Part shown: positions 21,057-32,623 of the stretch, piece after piece
How positions within the stretch are numbered: the stretch's first letter is position 1
How the letters are laid out: each line of letters begins with the position of its first letter
DNA from: Liolophura sinensis
Taxonomy: Eukaryota > Mollusca > Polyplacophora > Chitonida > Chitonidae
Direction: 5' to 3'
Length of the DNA stretch: 60,000 nt
Assembly: GCF_032854445.1 (NCBI RefSeq)
Contig: NC_088306.1
Span: 8,768,193-8,828,192, forward strand
Position numbers and translations under genes: made by a program
Notes under the pieces: generated by a model
Databases searched by the model: none
The model's input: only the letters and a program-made list of their open reading frames with translations
What the model was told of the DNA's origin: nothing

Positions 21057-21317
21057 CAAGGTATTGCACGTGAAGTCAAAACGTTCTTATTGACTTACCG
21101 GTTTTCGAGTGTGTGTTTGTTTAGGCTGTGGATCAGAAAGACGTATAAGCGAGCAGAACATCTGACTGAGAGCCACTCACAAGCTCTGGTTTTCCCTTCA
21201 GTACTGTAGTCTTTTACATTGTGTTACTGAAAAAACACGAATTCAACTGGTCGATTATGAGCATCCCCCGAGCCCTTGTTCCTTTGTACTATTTTAATGT
21301 TTTGCATGTTAAATGAG

Positions 21318-21515
21318 ATGACAACACTTTCTCTAATTCTAGAACAGTGAGGTCTAATAATATGCAATTACCATCATATGAACCTAATTCTTCCATGGTG
21401 ATACATATTTACATGAACAGTGAGAATAAAACCGTTATTTATGACCAACTGCCGAATATCACTCTCTCCTCGTGGCTCTCGTTTTACTCTATGCCGTGGT
21501 TCTTTTATACTGAGG
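21318..21515 (-). repeat. Dispersed repeat family D, minus copy
   Basis: In complement: a TTTACATGAACAGTGAGAAT segment, an ACTGCCGAATATCACTCTC segment and CGTTTTACTCTATGCCGTG. This explains the open frame at 21347-21628. Confidence 0.7.
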
Positions 21516-21625
21516 TGATGATTTTTGGAGCGTTGCGTGTTGGTCGATTATACGCATGTTCAATGGATTGCAGTCAACCTGAAATAATACAACGTCTATC
21601 TAGACAGACAACAGAAGCCCTTGAG

Positions 21626-21965
21626 TGAGTGAGTGAGTGAGGGCTTGGGGTTTAACGTCGTACTCAACAATTTTTCAGTCACATGACGACGAAGGAATCA
21701 TTAGGGTGCATGTACGTGTAATGTGCCTCCTTGTTGCAGGACGGATTTCCACCGCTCTTTTATTTAGTGCTGCTTCACTGAGACGACTTACCGAAGGCAA
21801 GTAAGGCACCCCGCCCGAGCCATTATACTGATACGGGTCAACCAGTCGTTGCACTATCCCCTTCATGCTGAACGCCAAGCGAGGAAGTTACAACTTCCTC
21901 TTTTAAAGTCTTAGGTGTGACTCGATCAAGGATTGATCCTGGATCTACCGGTCCCGAAGCGGACT
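21626..21965 (-). mobile_element. SINE family B, full length, minus
   Basis: The element has a (CACT)n tail (read GTGAGTGAG on the plus strand) and, on the minus strand, a conserved end GTCGTCATGTGACTGAAAAA then GTACGACGTTAAACC. A 13-bp direct repeat AGAAGCCCTTGAG at 21613-21625 and 21966-21978 is its target-site duplication. Related copies are at 27305-27640 and 44285-44370. The 5' part lacks an obvious tRNA promoter, so its origin class is uncertain. Confidence 0.88.
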
Positions 21966-22038
21966 AGAAGCCCTTGAGAGAAGGGGATTCGGTCCAATGT
22001 AACATTACAGTTAAGCGAGTAAAAAGCGGAGCAATGAC

Positions 22039-22257
22039 CCAGGAGTCTCTCACCAATGCAGTCGCTGTGAGTTCAAGTCGAGCTCATGCTGGCTTCCTCT
22101 CCGGCCGTACGTGGGAAGGTCTTCCAGCAACCTGCGAATGGTCTTGGGTTTACCCCAGGCTCTGCCCGGTTTCCTCCCACCATAATGCTTGTCGCCGACG
22201 TATAGGTGAAATATTCTTAAGAACGACGTAAAACACCAATCAAATAAATAAATAAAT
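22039..22257 (+). mobile_element. SINE family A nested in repeat family D
   Basis: It starts within the tRNA-like head (AGTCTCTCACCAATGCAGTC) and runs to a TAAA tail. The sequence before it (AAAAAGCGGAGCAATGAC, 22021-22038) recurs after it (22258-22275) with one difference, an 18-bp target duplication. The repeated sequence is the 5' part of the family D element that continues to 22520, so the SINE inserted into an older family D copy. Confidence 0.9.
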
Positions 22258-22520
22258 AAAAAGCAGAGCAATGACGACACTATGATAGCTGGCAAATGGT
22301 CACACGTAACCGGTGGAATACGGCCTCTTGTTAGTTTACCTCAGCCAAGTTCTGGCTGTTCATGGAAATGCATAAATAGTAGCAATTTATACGCCCTCTA
22401 GCACCATGGCTTAAGCAGAATTAGGTAATGAAAGTGCCATGACGTTGAATGCAATTTATTCGATGTCACTGATCTAGAAATAATGTCTTGTCATCATATT
22501 TAATAAACAATATATCCATG
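22258..22520 (+). repeat. Dispersed repeat family D, copy split by a SINE
   Basis: It contains ACACTATGATAGCTGGCAAA, CACACGTAACCGGTGGAATA, CTCTAGCACCATGGCTTAAG and CGATGTCACTGATCTAG. This is one of the least diverged copies and useful as a family reference. Confidence 0.85.
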
Positions 22521-23433
22521 TTTCCATTACTTCATTCTGTAAACTCTTGTATATGCCATTTGTTCTCTATGTTAATTTATATACAATATGTTGAGTTTAG
22601 TGTTAAGGAGGTCCACTCGTGGCTATTAGGCAGTGGGAAATCGTCGTTGAGCAAATAAAGAATTAAATTAAATTAAATATATCCATTCCCATAAACCTAA
22701 CGAGAGAAGGGGTATGTGTTAGGGACGATGTGGTGGGGCGGGGAAAAGGGGTGGAGTTGGGGAAGTATTTCAGATATTACGCTAATTGTTTTCTTCGGCT
22801 TCGAACGCTTTCCCTCAGTTGAAGCAAAAAAAAGTGAAGTGAAAAAAAAAAAACTCCATGTCATGAGCTAACATCGTTACGTTACAAAATTATTGCGCCG
22901 TCCGTTTGTTTGATATACTTTGGTTTAGCATTGTTTTCAACATAATGTCGAAAATATCACTATTGTGTCTCCCGGTATCGCAGGACGGTCAGAGTGCCGA
23001 TTTCTTTACAGTGCCGATTTACAGTGCCTACGCACATATGCCACCGACTCGTCTATACATGCTTACCCGACTTGTTTTGTTCTTTTCTGTATACAAATAC
23101 GTCTAGAGTAGCAACCTTTCCTTTAGTGCCGACATTTTATAGTGCCAATTTGTTTGTAGTGCCCACACCTGTCTATACTGCCTACTCGTCTAAACGCAAA
23201 CTTGGTCTATGGTACCAATTTGACTGCAGTGTCAACTTGTTTATAGTGCCGATATGTCTATGCAGCCATTGGCCAGTGTTGTCGACTTGTCTAGAGTTCC
23301 GACCTATTTACAGTATCTAAATTTCCTGAGTGCCGGCTTTTCCATATACCGACTTGCCCATGATGTCGACTTGTCTGTAGTGCTTAATTGTCTGCATTGC
23401 TTACTCCATTTTAGGATACCGATTTGTCTATGA

Positions 23434-23571
23434 TTTATTTATTTATTTGATTCGAGTTTACGCCGTACTCGAGAATATTTCGCCCGGAAGAAACCGGGCA
23501 GAGCCCGGGAGAAACCCACGACCATCCAGGTTACTGGAAGATCTTCCCACTTACGGCCGGAGAGGAAACTA
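23434..23571 (-). mobile_element. SINE family A, minus, with target duplication
   Basis: It holds the tail, ACGCCGTACTCGAGAATATT, CCGGGCAGAGCCCGG and CCCACGACCATCC, and is truncated before the tRNA-like head. The GTAT-AAG/ATAATGCTGG block is deleted. GTCTATGA at 23426-23433 and 23572-23579 is the target duplication. Confidence 0.88.
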
Positions 23572-23650
23572 GTCTATGAAACCGACTTGACTACTGTACC
23601 AACATGACTACTGTGCCAACCTGTCTACAGTGGTGATTTTCCTATATCAC

Positions 23651-23907
23651 GGAGGGGGCCTCCGTGGCTCAGTTGGTTAGCGCGCTAGCGCAGCGCAATG
23701 ACCCAAGAGTCTCTCACCAATGCGGTCGCTGTGAGTTCAAGTCGAGCTCATGCTGGCTTCCTCTCCGGCCGTACGTGGGAAGGTCTGCCAGCAGCCTGCG
23801 GATGGTTCTGCCCGGTTTCTACCTACCATAATGCTGGCCGCCGTCGTATAAGTGAAATATTCTTGAGTACGGCGTAAAACACCAATCAAATAAATAAATA
23901 AAATAAA
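23651..23907 (+). mobile_element. SINE family A, best full-length copy
   Basis: The head GGCCTCCGTGGCTCAGTTGG then TTAGCGCGCTAGCG carries an A box (TGGCTCAGTTGG) and, about 60 bases on, a GAGTTCAAGTC B-box-like site. The central and 3' blocks and a TAAA tail follow. A perfect 10-bp target duplication CCTATATCAC lies at 23641-23650 and 23908-23917. This is the youngest-looking copy and defines the family: a Pol III transcribed, tRNA-derived element that depends on a LINE for retroposition. Confidence 0.95.
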
Positions 23908-24469
23908 CCTATATCACTGACTTGCTTATTGTCCGATGTGGAAGACATGGAAGACATGGAAGACATCGGGCATTGTACACCGGATTACCCCTAAGCGAAG
24001 AAATCGGCCTGGTCAGACACGAGGCTTTACCCTTCGATATTTCAGTGTGTTTACATACACCTCATATGCTGACCTACTGAAATGCAAACAAATAGCAAAA
24101 GGAAATTTGCAGACTGGAATTAATGCAGGTGGAAAAACAGATTGTTGTTGATATCGCAGTAGCACACACTCAGTTCACGACTGGGTTAATTCCTATCAAC
24201 TGAGGTATTTATCAGCCTTCTAACCTTAATCAGTTTTATACGCACGCCATGAGTAAATATCCAGTTTATCGATACAGACTTACGATTACGTGTACCGGAT
24301 ATATCAAGACGTGCATAGCTGATAACCCCTTGTACAACTGAGCTATATAGTGAATGTATAATGAAAGTGACCACAGATGCAGTGCATGTCAACAACAGCG
24401 GTGAAAAAATAAAAGTTAATTAAATGTTATGTAGTGATTTAGTAATTTTGCTCTACACTTCCCTATCTA

Positions 24470-24720
24470 TATTAAAGGTGCTGTCACCTTTAGGGTTTTG
24501 GGCCATCAAGTCAGTCTGGTACACCTACTGTTCAGACTTCATTGTTTGCTTTTCAGAGAAAAATTAATTCCTTATGCACCGTTGAGTGTGACATATTTTT
24601 CGAAGTTTCTTTTGAAATCCACGATTAGGCAGTTTCAAAAGAACAGTTCTGAACCAAGACCGGAACTCCCTAGAGAGCACCTCGTACATGCAGGTGATAA
24701 CTGAGCAAGGAGAACTTTTA
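24470..24720 (+). repeat. Possible dispersed repeat shared with 6450-6640
   Basis: GAACAGTTCTGAACCAAGAC and AGAGAGCACCT recur, diverged, near 6560-6610, with similar AT-rich sequence between. The copy is bounded by TTAAAGG and TTTTAA, hinting at a TTAA-targeting element, but the ends do not pair convincingly. Confidence 0.4.
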
Positions 24721-25167
24721 AATTTGCTTTTCAAGGATGATATAGCGATGGTCATGAATGACGCCTAGAAAATATAACTCATCGCCATGACAACCTGTGT
24801 TCAGACTGACAACCTCACAAAAGACACTACCTGTAGCCACAAAGAAGACTTTTCTGTTAGCAGGCCTATATATTTTCAGCGTCCGGAACGATATCAGAAG
24901 TCTCGTGAACGAAATGTAGTTTAGTGAGTATGGTGCACACCTCCTGTCCACGATGCGCACTAGATGCGGGTTCAATCTCAAGCTTGGATATTGAATTTGT
25001 AGATTCACCTCCTCACAGTGGCCTTGGTGACGTTAGCGGCGATCGCTCAGCCTTACGTCCTTTCAAGACCACTAGTTTTCCACCAACATGACATTCAAGT
25101 ATGTACATCACACATGGTAAAGCTCGTTAGTAACTCGACAATCGTGGGCCAAAGGTCAGTGGTTTGT

Positions 25168-25630
25168 CGCAACCACTCCGGTTTTCTTCACATATGGCCG
25201 ATCGTTATCGTATAAGTCTAAAGTTATTGGGGATGTTGATAATCGCAACCACTCAGGTTTTCTTCACATATGGCCGATCGTTATCGTATAAGTTTAAAGT
25301 TATTGGGGATGTTGATAATCGCAACCACTCAGGTTTTCTTCACATATGGCCGATCGTTATCGTATAAGTTTAAAATTACTGGGGATGTTGATAATCGCAA
25401 CCACTCAGGTTTTCTCCACATATGGCCGATCGTTATCGTATAAGTTTAAAATTATTGGGGATGTTGATAATCGCAACCACTCCGGTTTTCTTCACATATG
25501 GCCGATCGTTATCGTATAAGTTTAAAATTACTGGGGATGTTGATAATCGCAACCACTCCGGTTTTCTTCACATATGGCCGATCGTTATCGTATAAGTTTA
25601 AAATTATTGGGGATGTTGATAATCTACAAT
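25168..25630 (+). repeat. 76-bp tandem array, 6 copies, nearly identical
   Basis: CGCAACCACTC recurs at 25168, 25244, 25320, 25396, 25472 and 25548, exactly 76 bp apart, with only a few substitutions between units. The unit part GGTTTTCTTCACATATGGCC then GATCGTTATCGTATAAG resembles the 3' block of SINE family A with small indels. An open frame at 25164-25367 is only the repeat read through. Confidence 0.97.
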
Positions 25631-25727
25631 CACTCGACGATCTCCACATGCTTGCAGCTTACGCATCATTGTAAACAGCTCACACACAGAGTGGATTTAT
25701 GCATTCTGTGAAGTGCACGCCCTCTAT

Positions 25728-25936
25728 CTATTTATTTATTTAATTATTGATTTATTTGATGGGTGTTATACGTCGTAATCAAAAATATTTCAACCCACGA
25801 CCATCCACCTTCCCACTTACGACCGCAGAGAAAACCAGCCTTAACTGGACTTGAACCCACGCCGACCGCGATGGTGAGAGGTTCGTGGATTATTGCGCCG
25901 TGCTGGCGTTCTAACCACATCGGCCACGGAGTACCG
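25728..25936 (-). mobile_element. SINE family A, minus, internally deleted
   Basis: It keeps the tail, the GTACGTC/AATATTTC segment, and a tRNA-like head ending GGCCACGGAG, but the central CCACCATAATGCTGG and GCCCGG blocks are deleted. Overlapping open frames on both strands come from it. Confidence 0.82.
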
Positions 25937-26279
25937 TCGCGCACCTTCTGGAATACAACGTTTGTACTATCCATGAGTATGACAAGCGTTTGAAATATCA
26001 GTACAGGGTGAACCACTACGTGTTAAGTATTGGGGTATTATTGGATTCATTACTCACTCGTCACTGTTGGTGAAGAACACAGGATTGCACGGTCAATGAA
26101 TTACATTCACTTTGAAATAAATGGCTGAGTGAGTTTAACCGATAACAGAAAAATGCGAGTTTAACCGATGTGTCCGTTGTCTCTACATTTCCCTTAATGT
26201 TGGGTGGCTCTGCTATGCAAACAACAATCAAACTGCCAGGCCAACTAGAACGATTATTTAGATTATCATAGCAGAGTTT

Positions 26280-26410
26280 GGCACTCTATCTGAGACGGTC
26301 AAAGCGTTGGCTCGCTGCCATAAGCAGACTCTTGACCAATGAGGTCGCCTGTTCCAATCCAGCACGTGCGGGTTTGACTGCGGCGTAAATTGGGGAGGTA
26401 TACCCTCACT
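26280..26410 (+). mobile_element. tRNA-like SINE head, other family
   Basis: GGTCAAAGCGTTGGCTCGCT and, about 50 bases on, GTTCCAATCC resemble A and B boxes. CACGTGCGGGTTTGACTGCG follows. No tRNA fold or second copy was identified. Confidence 0.35.
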
Positions 26411-27304
26411 CTTAAAGCAGACACGCCGTTTAAAGCTATCTTCAAACGAAAATGTTAAACTGCTAACAGTTTGTAAGTGTTAAAATTGTACATGTTGACT
26501 GCTGAACTCCAACATTTTAAGATTTAGTTGTCACATAATGTTAGATTACAAGATTTTTAACATTAATTATGCGAACAAAACACCTTAACTTACATTCTTT
26601 ACAACATTTGTAAACTGTTAAATTTAAAATACTTTACAAAGTCTTAACCTAATCACTATTCTAAATGCTTTTCCACTAGTTATCGAAATGTTGGGTTAAA
26701 CATTATTAATATTATATATGACATTTCAAGACAATTTTAAGACAGCGCGTAAAACATTGTTGGGTACAGTGTTAAATACCAATCACTGACATGGAAAGTT
26801 GAACCAATCTTTGGTTTAAAAATGCGAAAAGCACCATTACAATACGTAGTTGTTCCTGCTCAAGGGTTGTGGTTAGGACGTGTTGTGTAGATGTAGCGAT
26901 TTTTTTTATCCTTTAAGCTTTTCTACGACCCAGGGGTTCTCATCTACAACACAGCATGATAGCCAACAGGGGAGATCACTCTCGTTGACATACATCTAAT
27001 CCTACATAGCCTCACGATATATTCCCTACAACTTCTAACAAGAGGGTCCTTTGCCGGCTTGTCCACGGTCAAAGGGGGGTGGTTTTCTTTCCACCAACCA
27101 TATAGATCAGACTGCTGTGGTATAGAGTGAGGTACCGTTAACACTTCTAAATTTATAACTGACGGTTATATATATGCATGTTGTATACTTTTTGTACATA
27201 AATTAACTGATAATTAATTTTACTAATTTTATTAGTATAATAAAAGTTAATCTCTTTGGAAATTGTCTGGATGTCATGCCCATGAATATCGACTGTCTTT
27301 CCTG
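26411..27304. other. AT-rich intergenic stretch, no gene seen
   Basis: 26430-26770 is very AT-rich with many TTTAACATT-type words. GGGGAGATCACTCTCG at about 26963 recurs at 30588, with related sequence after it, so a diverged dispersed repeat is likely. Confidence 0.4.
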
Positions 27305-27640
27305 CATCCTCGAAGTCGGGAGACCTGATATCAAACCCTGACCGGGCCATACCAAAGGCTTTATTGATTGGGACTGGTACTTGATTTCTACCTTGGCGAT
27401 CAAAAATGAAAGGTTAGAGCGACGAAACGTGGCCGGTTGAACCGGCGTCAGTATAATGCGGCTGGGTGAGATGTCATGTCTGCTTTCTCCGGCATAACAC
27501 TTCAATGGCGGCATCGCTTTGGCGGTATGGACTTGCCCGGTCACAAGAAGATACAGTACACAGACACACACCTAATGACTCCTCGTCGTCATACGACTGA
27601 AAAATTGTATGACGTTAAACCCGAATCATTCATTCCTTCC
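27305..27640 (+). mobile_element. SINE family B, diverged full-length copy
   Basis: It shares, in order, CTTGGCGATCA, GGTTGAACCGGCGTCAGTA, TAATGCGGCTGGGTGAG, and the end CGTCGTCATACGACTGAAAA then GACGTTAAACC, with the element at 21626-21965 in complement. The CACT tail is degraded to CATTCATTCC. Confidence 0.65.
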
Positions 27641-27774
27641 CCCATGCATCATGCCTGACTGTGTTTCTGAAACACAATGTGGATGACACATCTGAACAAC
27701 TATGTGACCTTTATATGGATTATGATAAAAACTAACAAATATAGCTTTATCAAACACCCGAATATGCTTTATCG

Positions 27775-27850
27775 GTTACGTTTGGTCATTTGCCAACTAT
27801 CACACTGTCTTCCCCACTCTTGTGTTACTTGTACTGTATTTTGGCTTACC
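27775..27850 (-). repeat. Dispersed repeat family D, minus fragment
   Basis: Only the TTTGCCAACTATCACACTG segment and its left flank GGTTACG are recognisable. Confidence 0.5.
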
Positions 27851-27910
27851 GGTTAAGATTCACGCCACCAAACATTGATTACAAAAGCCACTTCGTCGCC
27901 CGCATGTCTA

Positions 27911-27968
27911 GTCATTTATTGATTTATTTCATTCCAGTTTTACGCTGTAGGCACTCAAGAATATTTGC
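27911..27968 (-). mobile_element. SINE family A, 3' tail fragment, minus
   Basis: A TTTATTGATTTATTTCATTC tail and GTTTTACGCTGTAGGCACTC then AAGAATATTT remain. Confidence 0.65.
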
Positions 27969-28863
27969 ATGCATAGTATACCATGGCAAAAAACGTCTCT
28001 GTATGTCCTAGACGTCTGTATGAAAATAAGATAATGAGTTTCGGCGACTAAGGCGATTGCATAACACATTTCCTGATTGCTGGTGTCTTTGTTATCATAT
28101 TATACGGGACATCAGATAAAGCAGCTTATGGAAGATTGTGTGGTCGGCTGTCTTGTTGAACAAACGAATTACAGCATTCTGTGAAGTAAATGATAAGACG
28201 TTATATAACATGAAACCAACATTCTTAATTCTATCCAATATACGACAGGAAACAATGTCTAATGTTTACAATGTCTAAACTATCAAGACTTACGCGCGCA
28301 CATTTAACAAGTCGGATTACTAATTTTAAACCATATATATGACTGATTATCGTCTTCAGAGACAATCTGTTTCCGCGTATATATGTACTATGTAAAATGA
28401 TAGTAATATGATCGTATTATAGACTATCATTCTTAATATCATTCATCATTAGACTTTGCCTTTGTTATATCGCAAGTGACTCGGTGTGGATTGAAAACTC
28501 GTAAATAAAACAGACTTGCGATCAATTTATTGAATTCGCCGGTTACACTGTTAAGCCAAATCTACTCATCATACAGACATTCGCTTACCAATTCTTAACC
28601 ATTATGGCCATTTTATATCAGTAATAAACCCGACCACACCCATACCACACCCAAAAGGAACCTTCCACACAAATTACTACATGAAATATTAAGAAAGTAA
28701 ATAAAACAATAAATTAGTACAGCACAGGAAGTTAAAGTCAAAACTCCTCTTACATTTACTGGGAATATCATGTCCGAAGCTGCAGCACACTGGCCTACTT
28801 GTATCTGACAATTATGAGCAGTAACCCCACTATTCTATCAAATAGACTAGAACGAAATTTATA
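27969..28863. other. Intergenic, nothing recognised
   Basis: AT-rich sequence without a supported exon, tandem repeat or member of the repeat families found elsewhere. Confidence 0.4.
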
Positions 28864-28866
28864 GTG

Positions 28867-29085
28867 ACGGTGCTGCTGACACCGGTCTGTGGGTTTCAAA
28901 TGCTGTTACAGCCCGTATGTGGGCTTGCAATGCTGGTGACGCCCGTCTGTGGGCTTGTAATGACGCTGAATCCTGTCTGTGGGCTTGTAATGCTCCTGAA
29001 GCCCGTCAGTGAGCTTCAAATGCTGCTACTAATCGCCTGTGGGTTTCGAATGCTGCTGAAGCCCGTTTGTGGGCTTTAAACCATA
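28867..29085 (+). repeat. 30-bp tandem repeat, 7 copies, frame-preserving
   Basis: AATGCTGCTGAAGCCCGTCTGTGGGCTT-type units repeat every 30 bp. Because 30 is a multiple of three, one frame (28864-29079) stays open and reads a decapeptide repeat with PVCGL in most units. There is no start context, splice border or known protein match, so I treat it as a non-coding minisatellite. Confidence 0.9.
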
Positions 29086-29139
29086 TATAGTTTGAAAAGT
29101 ATTTAGGATTTTTTTTTTGCAAGCTTTTAAATTCAGCCG

Positions 29140-29440
29140 TCAATGTACAGTAACAGTTCCGAATAACAGACATACATTTAACACATAGCGTACCGACAAT
29201 ACCACATTTATACATCTGTGGGCACCATAGGTTGCCGTTGGGACAATGGATGGTAGTTTGGGTGGATTTTGTAGGACCTGTATGGATTTTCTTCTCCTAA
29301 AGATACGACATATCCTCAGGATCAAGTTTTGATCTCGGCAGGGGGTAGAAAGATTCGTGAGAAGTCCTTCACTCTTAGAACACCTCCGGTGAGATCACAA
29401 ATTATTACAATATCCGGCATTAACACAGCGAGAGGGCACA
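29140..29440 (+). repeat. Dispersed repeat family F, copy 1
   Basis: GGCACCATAGGTTGCCG, a GATCTCGGCAGGGGGTA segment and TCCGGCATTAACACAGCGAG occur in the same order at 31550-31880, strongly diverged between. No open frame is shared. Confidence 0.7.
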
Positions 29441-31549
29441 GAAAGGATATCCAAATGTCTTTAGGCTATCTTCTGTACATAGTCTAACTATCAGCTAAGT
29501 GTTCATAGGGCTGATTTGTAGTGTGCTGGATTTCTATTGAGTAAATGTTCGTGTTATGCTTTTAACCCCAAAACCAACAACGTTCAGACTTTAAATTTCA
29601 GATTTATGAAGCTGGGGTTTACTTAGCAGGGACAATAGGCAAAGACAACGAATATTGTGCCAGGGCTCTAGATAAGGAAAATTTTAGAAGAGTTACATGT
29701 CGAATAATTAATATTTGCTGGGTAAAAGAACGATGATGATATGAAATTTATTTATTGACTAGAGCAAAGATACAGGGCGTTCTGATTCAGCTAAAATATT
29801 GTGTCTGTTGAGATGGGATGGAATTATACACACTGGTATCAGTTATATATAGGACAGCTTCTCGAAACACACTGTGTTCCACGATAAAAAAAAAATACTG
29901 AAGCAACATTTTAGTGAAATATCTCAAATCCTCCTTAACACAATTCTAGACCCTCCACCCTTCCGACCAATAGCCTTTCATCTTTAATACCTCTGGGGAT
30001 ATGTAAACTTTAAGGCTTTAATTGCCTCAGTCGAAAGGTTAAACGCAAACGATGATCATTTAGCTTACCTGAAACAGGTCATGTGACCAGACATGTGACC
30101 CCTCACATGGTTTATAAGAGGAAAATTGGTGGAAAATGGGGGATTATACGGTAGAGGGGAGATTACTCCTAATTTTATTCTTAAATAAAATTTACTAGCT
30201 TCTTGTCTACGAAAATGGTGAATCCACTAAAAGACCAGTAGGGAAAGGTCACTGGATTTATTAGTTCATTTTGATTGGTCTGTTTATGTATCTGGCTGAG
30301 CCGGTGGCTTACGTTCCCTGGGTTACGGTAAGGTTTTTCTCTCGCTTGCCTGAAAATATCATACACAGGCTAGATACTTGACTCACGGTCTCGCGAGTCA
30401 AAAACCTCACTAAAAACTGCATGTACACGATGAAGTATGTTTTAGTTACTTGTGGTCAATAGCTAAGCATCTTGTCTGCGGCGGGCTTATAGTGGTCCCC
30501 ATTTCCATGTGAACAGGAGATATACGGTTTGCGATGGAGCTCAGTTCGACGACCATGACAATGTTTTGTGGTACACAATTTTAGGGGAGATCACTCTCGT
30601 GAGCATACATTTAATACACTTTGCGTTAGGGATGATCAGAACATACTAAAAATTCAGAGGGGATGTATGTGTGTGTGTGTAAATGATGATACATATATAT
30701 CAATTACCAATGTAATTTCTTTTCTTTCTTTTTTTTGCAATATATAGACATGAGTAGCTTTCGCCCTAATCCGACATCAGAAATATAAAGGGTCTCAGAA
30801 CAATGGGGGTGGGAATTACATAGGCCCGATTGGTGGGACCTTTGTTAGGGTATCATGCACGACAACAGATAACACACCTTAGGACATATCACATCGCCTT
30901 TTTGACTTGTTAAGAGGCTAATTACAGCATAATACAGTGTAAACAAAGGCAATTATATAACAAATATCATTTGCTGTAAAGGTATAAAATGCAACTTTCG
31001 GATGAGTACTACAGACAGTTGTCTCAGAGCGTTAAAGCATTAACTGCGGTTATAAGGCTATATTTAAGTGAAAAACCATGAATACCTTCAAGAATATTAA
31101 TACTTCAAGGAATTTCGCCAAAGTTTAGAAATTACAGCCACTTGCATGCACCCAAGAAACACATACTAGGAAGGCTATGCTATAAACCGCATTCGTACTG
31201 TGCGATTTCTTGTACAGACTTTGTACACCTTATGATTAGTCGACATTTAGTGGAAATGTTCAAATCGCATGAAATATATCTGTATTATGTCTTGTTTTAT
31301 TTATACGTCAAGATGAAAAATCGCACCGTTTTTATTCTTTAAATTTTTTTTTCTTCAGTCAGTTTGAACGTCGTCTCAGAAGTATTATAATGATATCTGT
31401 CATCTTGCCGATTAAGTCCTCTTCCGGAGTGTACCCCCCGAAAACTTTATCGAAAAAAAAAACTCCTGCTATAAAGAGTGCGATATTTGTGGACGAGATC
31501 GACTTTACCCACCTGGGGAGCACTGTTGTCAGATGAAACCACTGGTAAC
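29441..31549. other. Intergenic, no gene seen
   Basis: I find no supported exon. GGTCATGTGACCAGACATGTGACC at about 30077-30100 holds two copies of an ATGTGACC word. The AT-rich remainder has only short, featureless open frames. Confidence 0.4.
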
Positions 31550-31880
31550 ATTTTGCAATAACAGATGTTTATGTCTAACACATAACCTCAGGAAGATAAT
31601 ACATTGAGACTGCGGAGTGGCACCATGGGTTGCCGGCGGGGAATGCGATGGGTGATGGGATACGCGGAATGTGGGGTGGGCAGCGGGTGTGACCGATATA
31701 GATACCACTCTCCCAGCTTGAAGCGTCGGCATATCGTCACCTTCAAGTTATGATCTTGAGAGGGGGTAATGAATTCTTTAGGTCTTTAGGACTTGGTTTA
31801 CACTTTCAACTCGGATCTCCTCAGGCGAAATAGAAAGGGATTACACATGTCCGGTATTAACACAGCGAGATGCCTAAACA
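31550..31880 (+). repeat. Dispersed repeat family F, copy 2
   Basis: This is the partner of 29140-29440 in the same orientation about 2.4 kb away. It has a G-rich insertion near 31630-31690 relative to copy 1. Confidence 0.7.
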
Positions 31881-32055
31881 TAATTCTGCTGATCCTTGTC
31901 GTCCACATCCCCTACTGACTTCAAAACAGACTGACTGATATTTTCGTATCAAAAACTCTTGTCAAAGCACTTCTTTGCCATGATGTTTGTTGTCAAACAA
32001 AATAAAAACATGTTCAACATTTTGCATTTTATATATTATACTCTATTTATATTGC

Positions 32056-32130
32056 TCTGCCCTCCCACCATAATGCTGACTACCGTCGTATAAGTGAAGT
32101 ATTCTTGAGTACGAAGTAATGCCTCAATGA
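32056..32130 (+). mobile_element. SINE family A, 3' fragment
   Basis: CCTCCCACCATAATGCTGAC, CCGTCGTATAAGTGAAGTA and TTCTTGAGTACG are intact; the tail is degraded. The open frame that follows (32127-32423) starts inside it and has no protein features I recognise. Confidence 0.82.
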
Positions 32131-32623
32131 TACAAAAAATAATTATTGCAGTTCACTTGTATTACGCAGTTCTTTGTATTAGACTATTAATCAAAGCCCA
32201 CCATTTGAAAAAATGTGTTAGAGAGGGTTATTCCTCAACAAAGGATGTTTGTGAAAGTGAATGTGCATATGACATACACACCCCATTGTTGGATTTCAGA
32301 AGAACAACTTATATGCAGCCTGCCATAAGAAGACAAGTCTTATTTTCTCTCCATTTCTTTTCTGGGTTTCTTGCCATACCGAAGATACCATTTTTAAATG
32401 GGTCATTTCTCAAAATATTCTGACATTTGTTACAAAAAGTTACCAATGTGATGCCGAATTACTGGAAATAAACAGTTTAAAAGTTTTGGAATAATACTTG
32501 GAATAATATAACACCGGGCGTGTGTTTAAAAAAAATGAATAAATAAACACACAAATCAAAGAGATGTAAAGACAAAGAACGGCGGCATGTTCTCGGGTGG
32601 TTGATTTGCCATAACGGTGGTCT

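Larger units (their letters stand above)
22980..23935 (+). repeat. Degenerate short tandem repeat (GTGCCGACTTGTCTATA theme), interrupted by two SINEs
   Basis: Variants of CGACTTGTCTA...AGTGCC recur about every 20 bp from 22990 to 23425, resume at 23572-23640 and again at 23908. The SINEs at 23434 and 23651 interrupt it. The high divergence shows an old array. Open frames across it are not genes. Confidence 0.8.

Noticed and set aside
25164-25367. 67-codon frame
   Set aside because: It is the 76-bp tandem array read through.
25168-25630. Possible CRISPR-like array
   Set aside because: Units are contiguous 76-bp tandem copies without unique spacers, in a genome that is clearly eukaryotic.
32127-32423. 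98-codon plus-strand frame
   Set aside because: It starts within a SINE fragment and shows no domain, signal or splice evidence.
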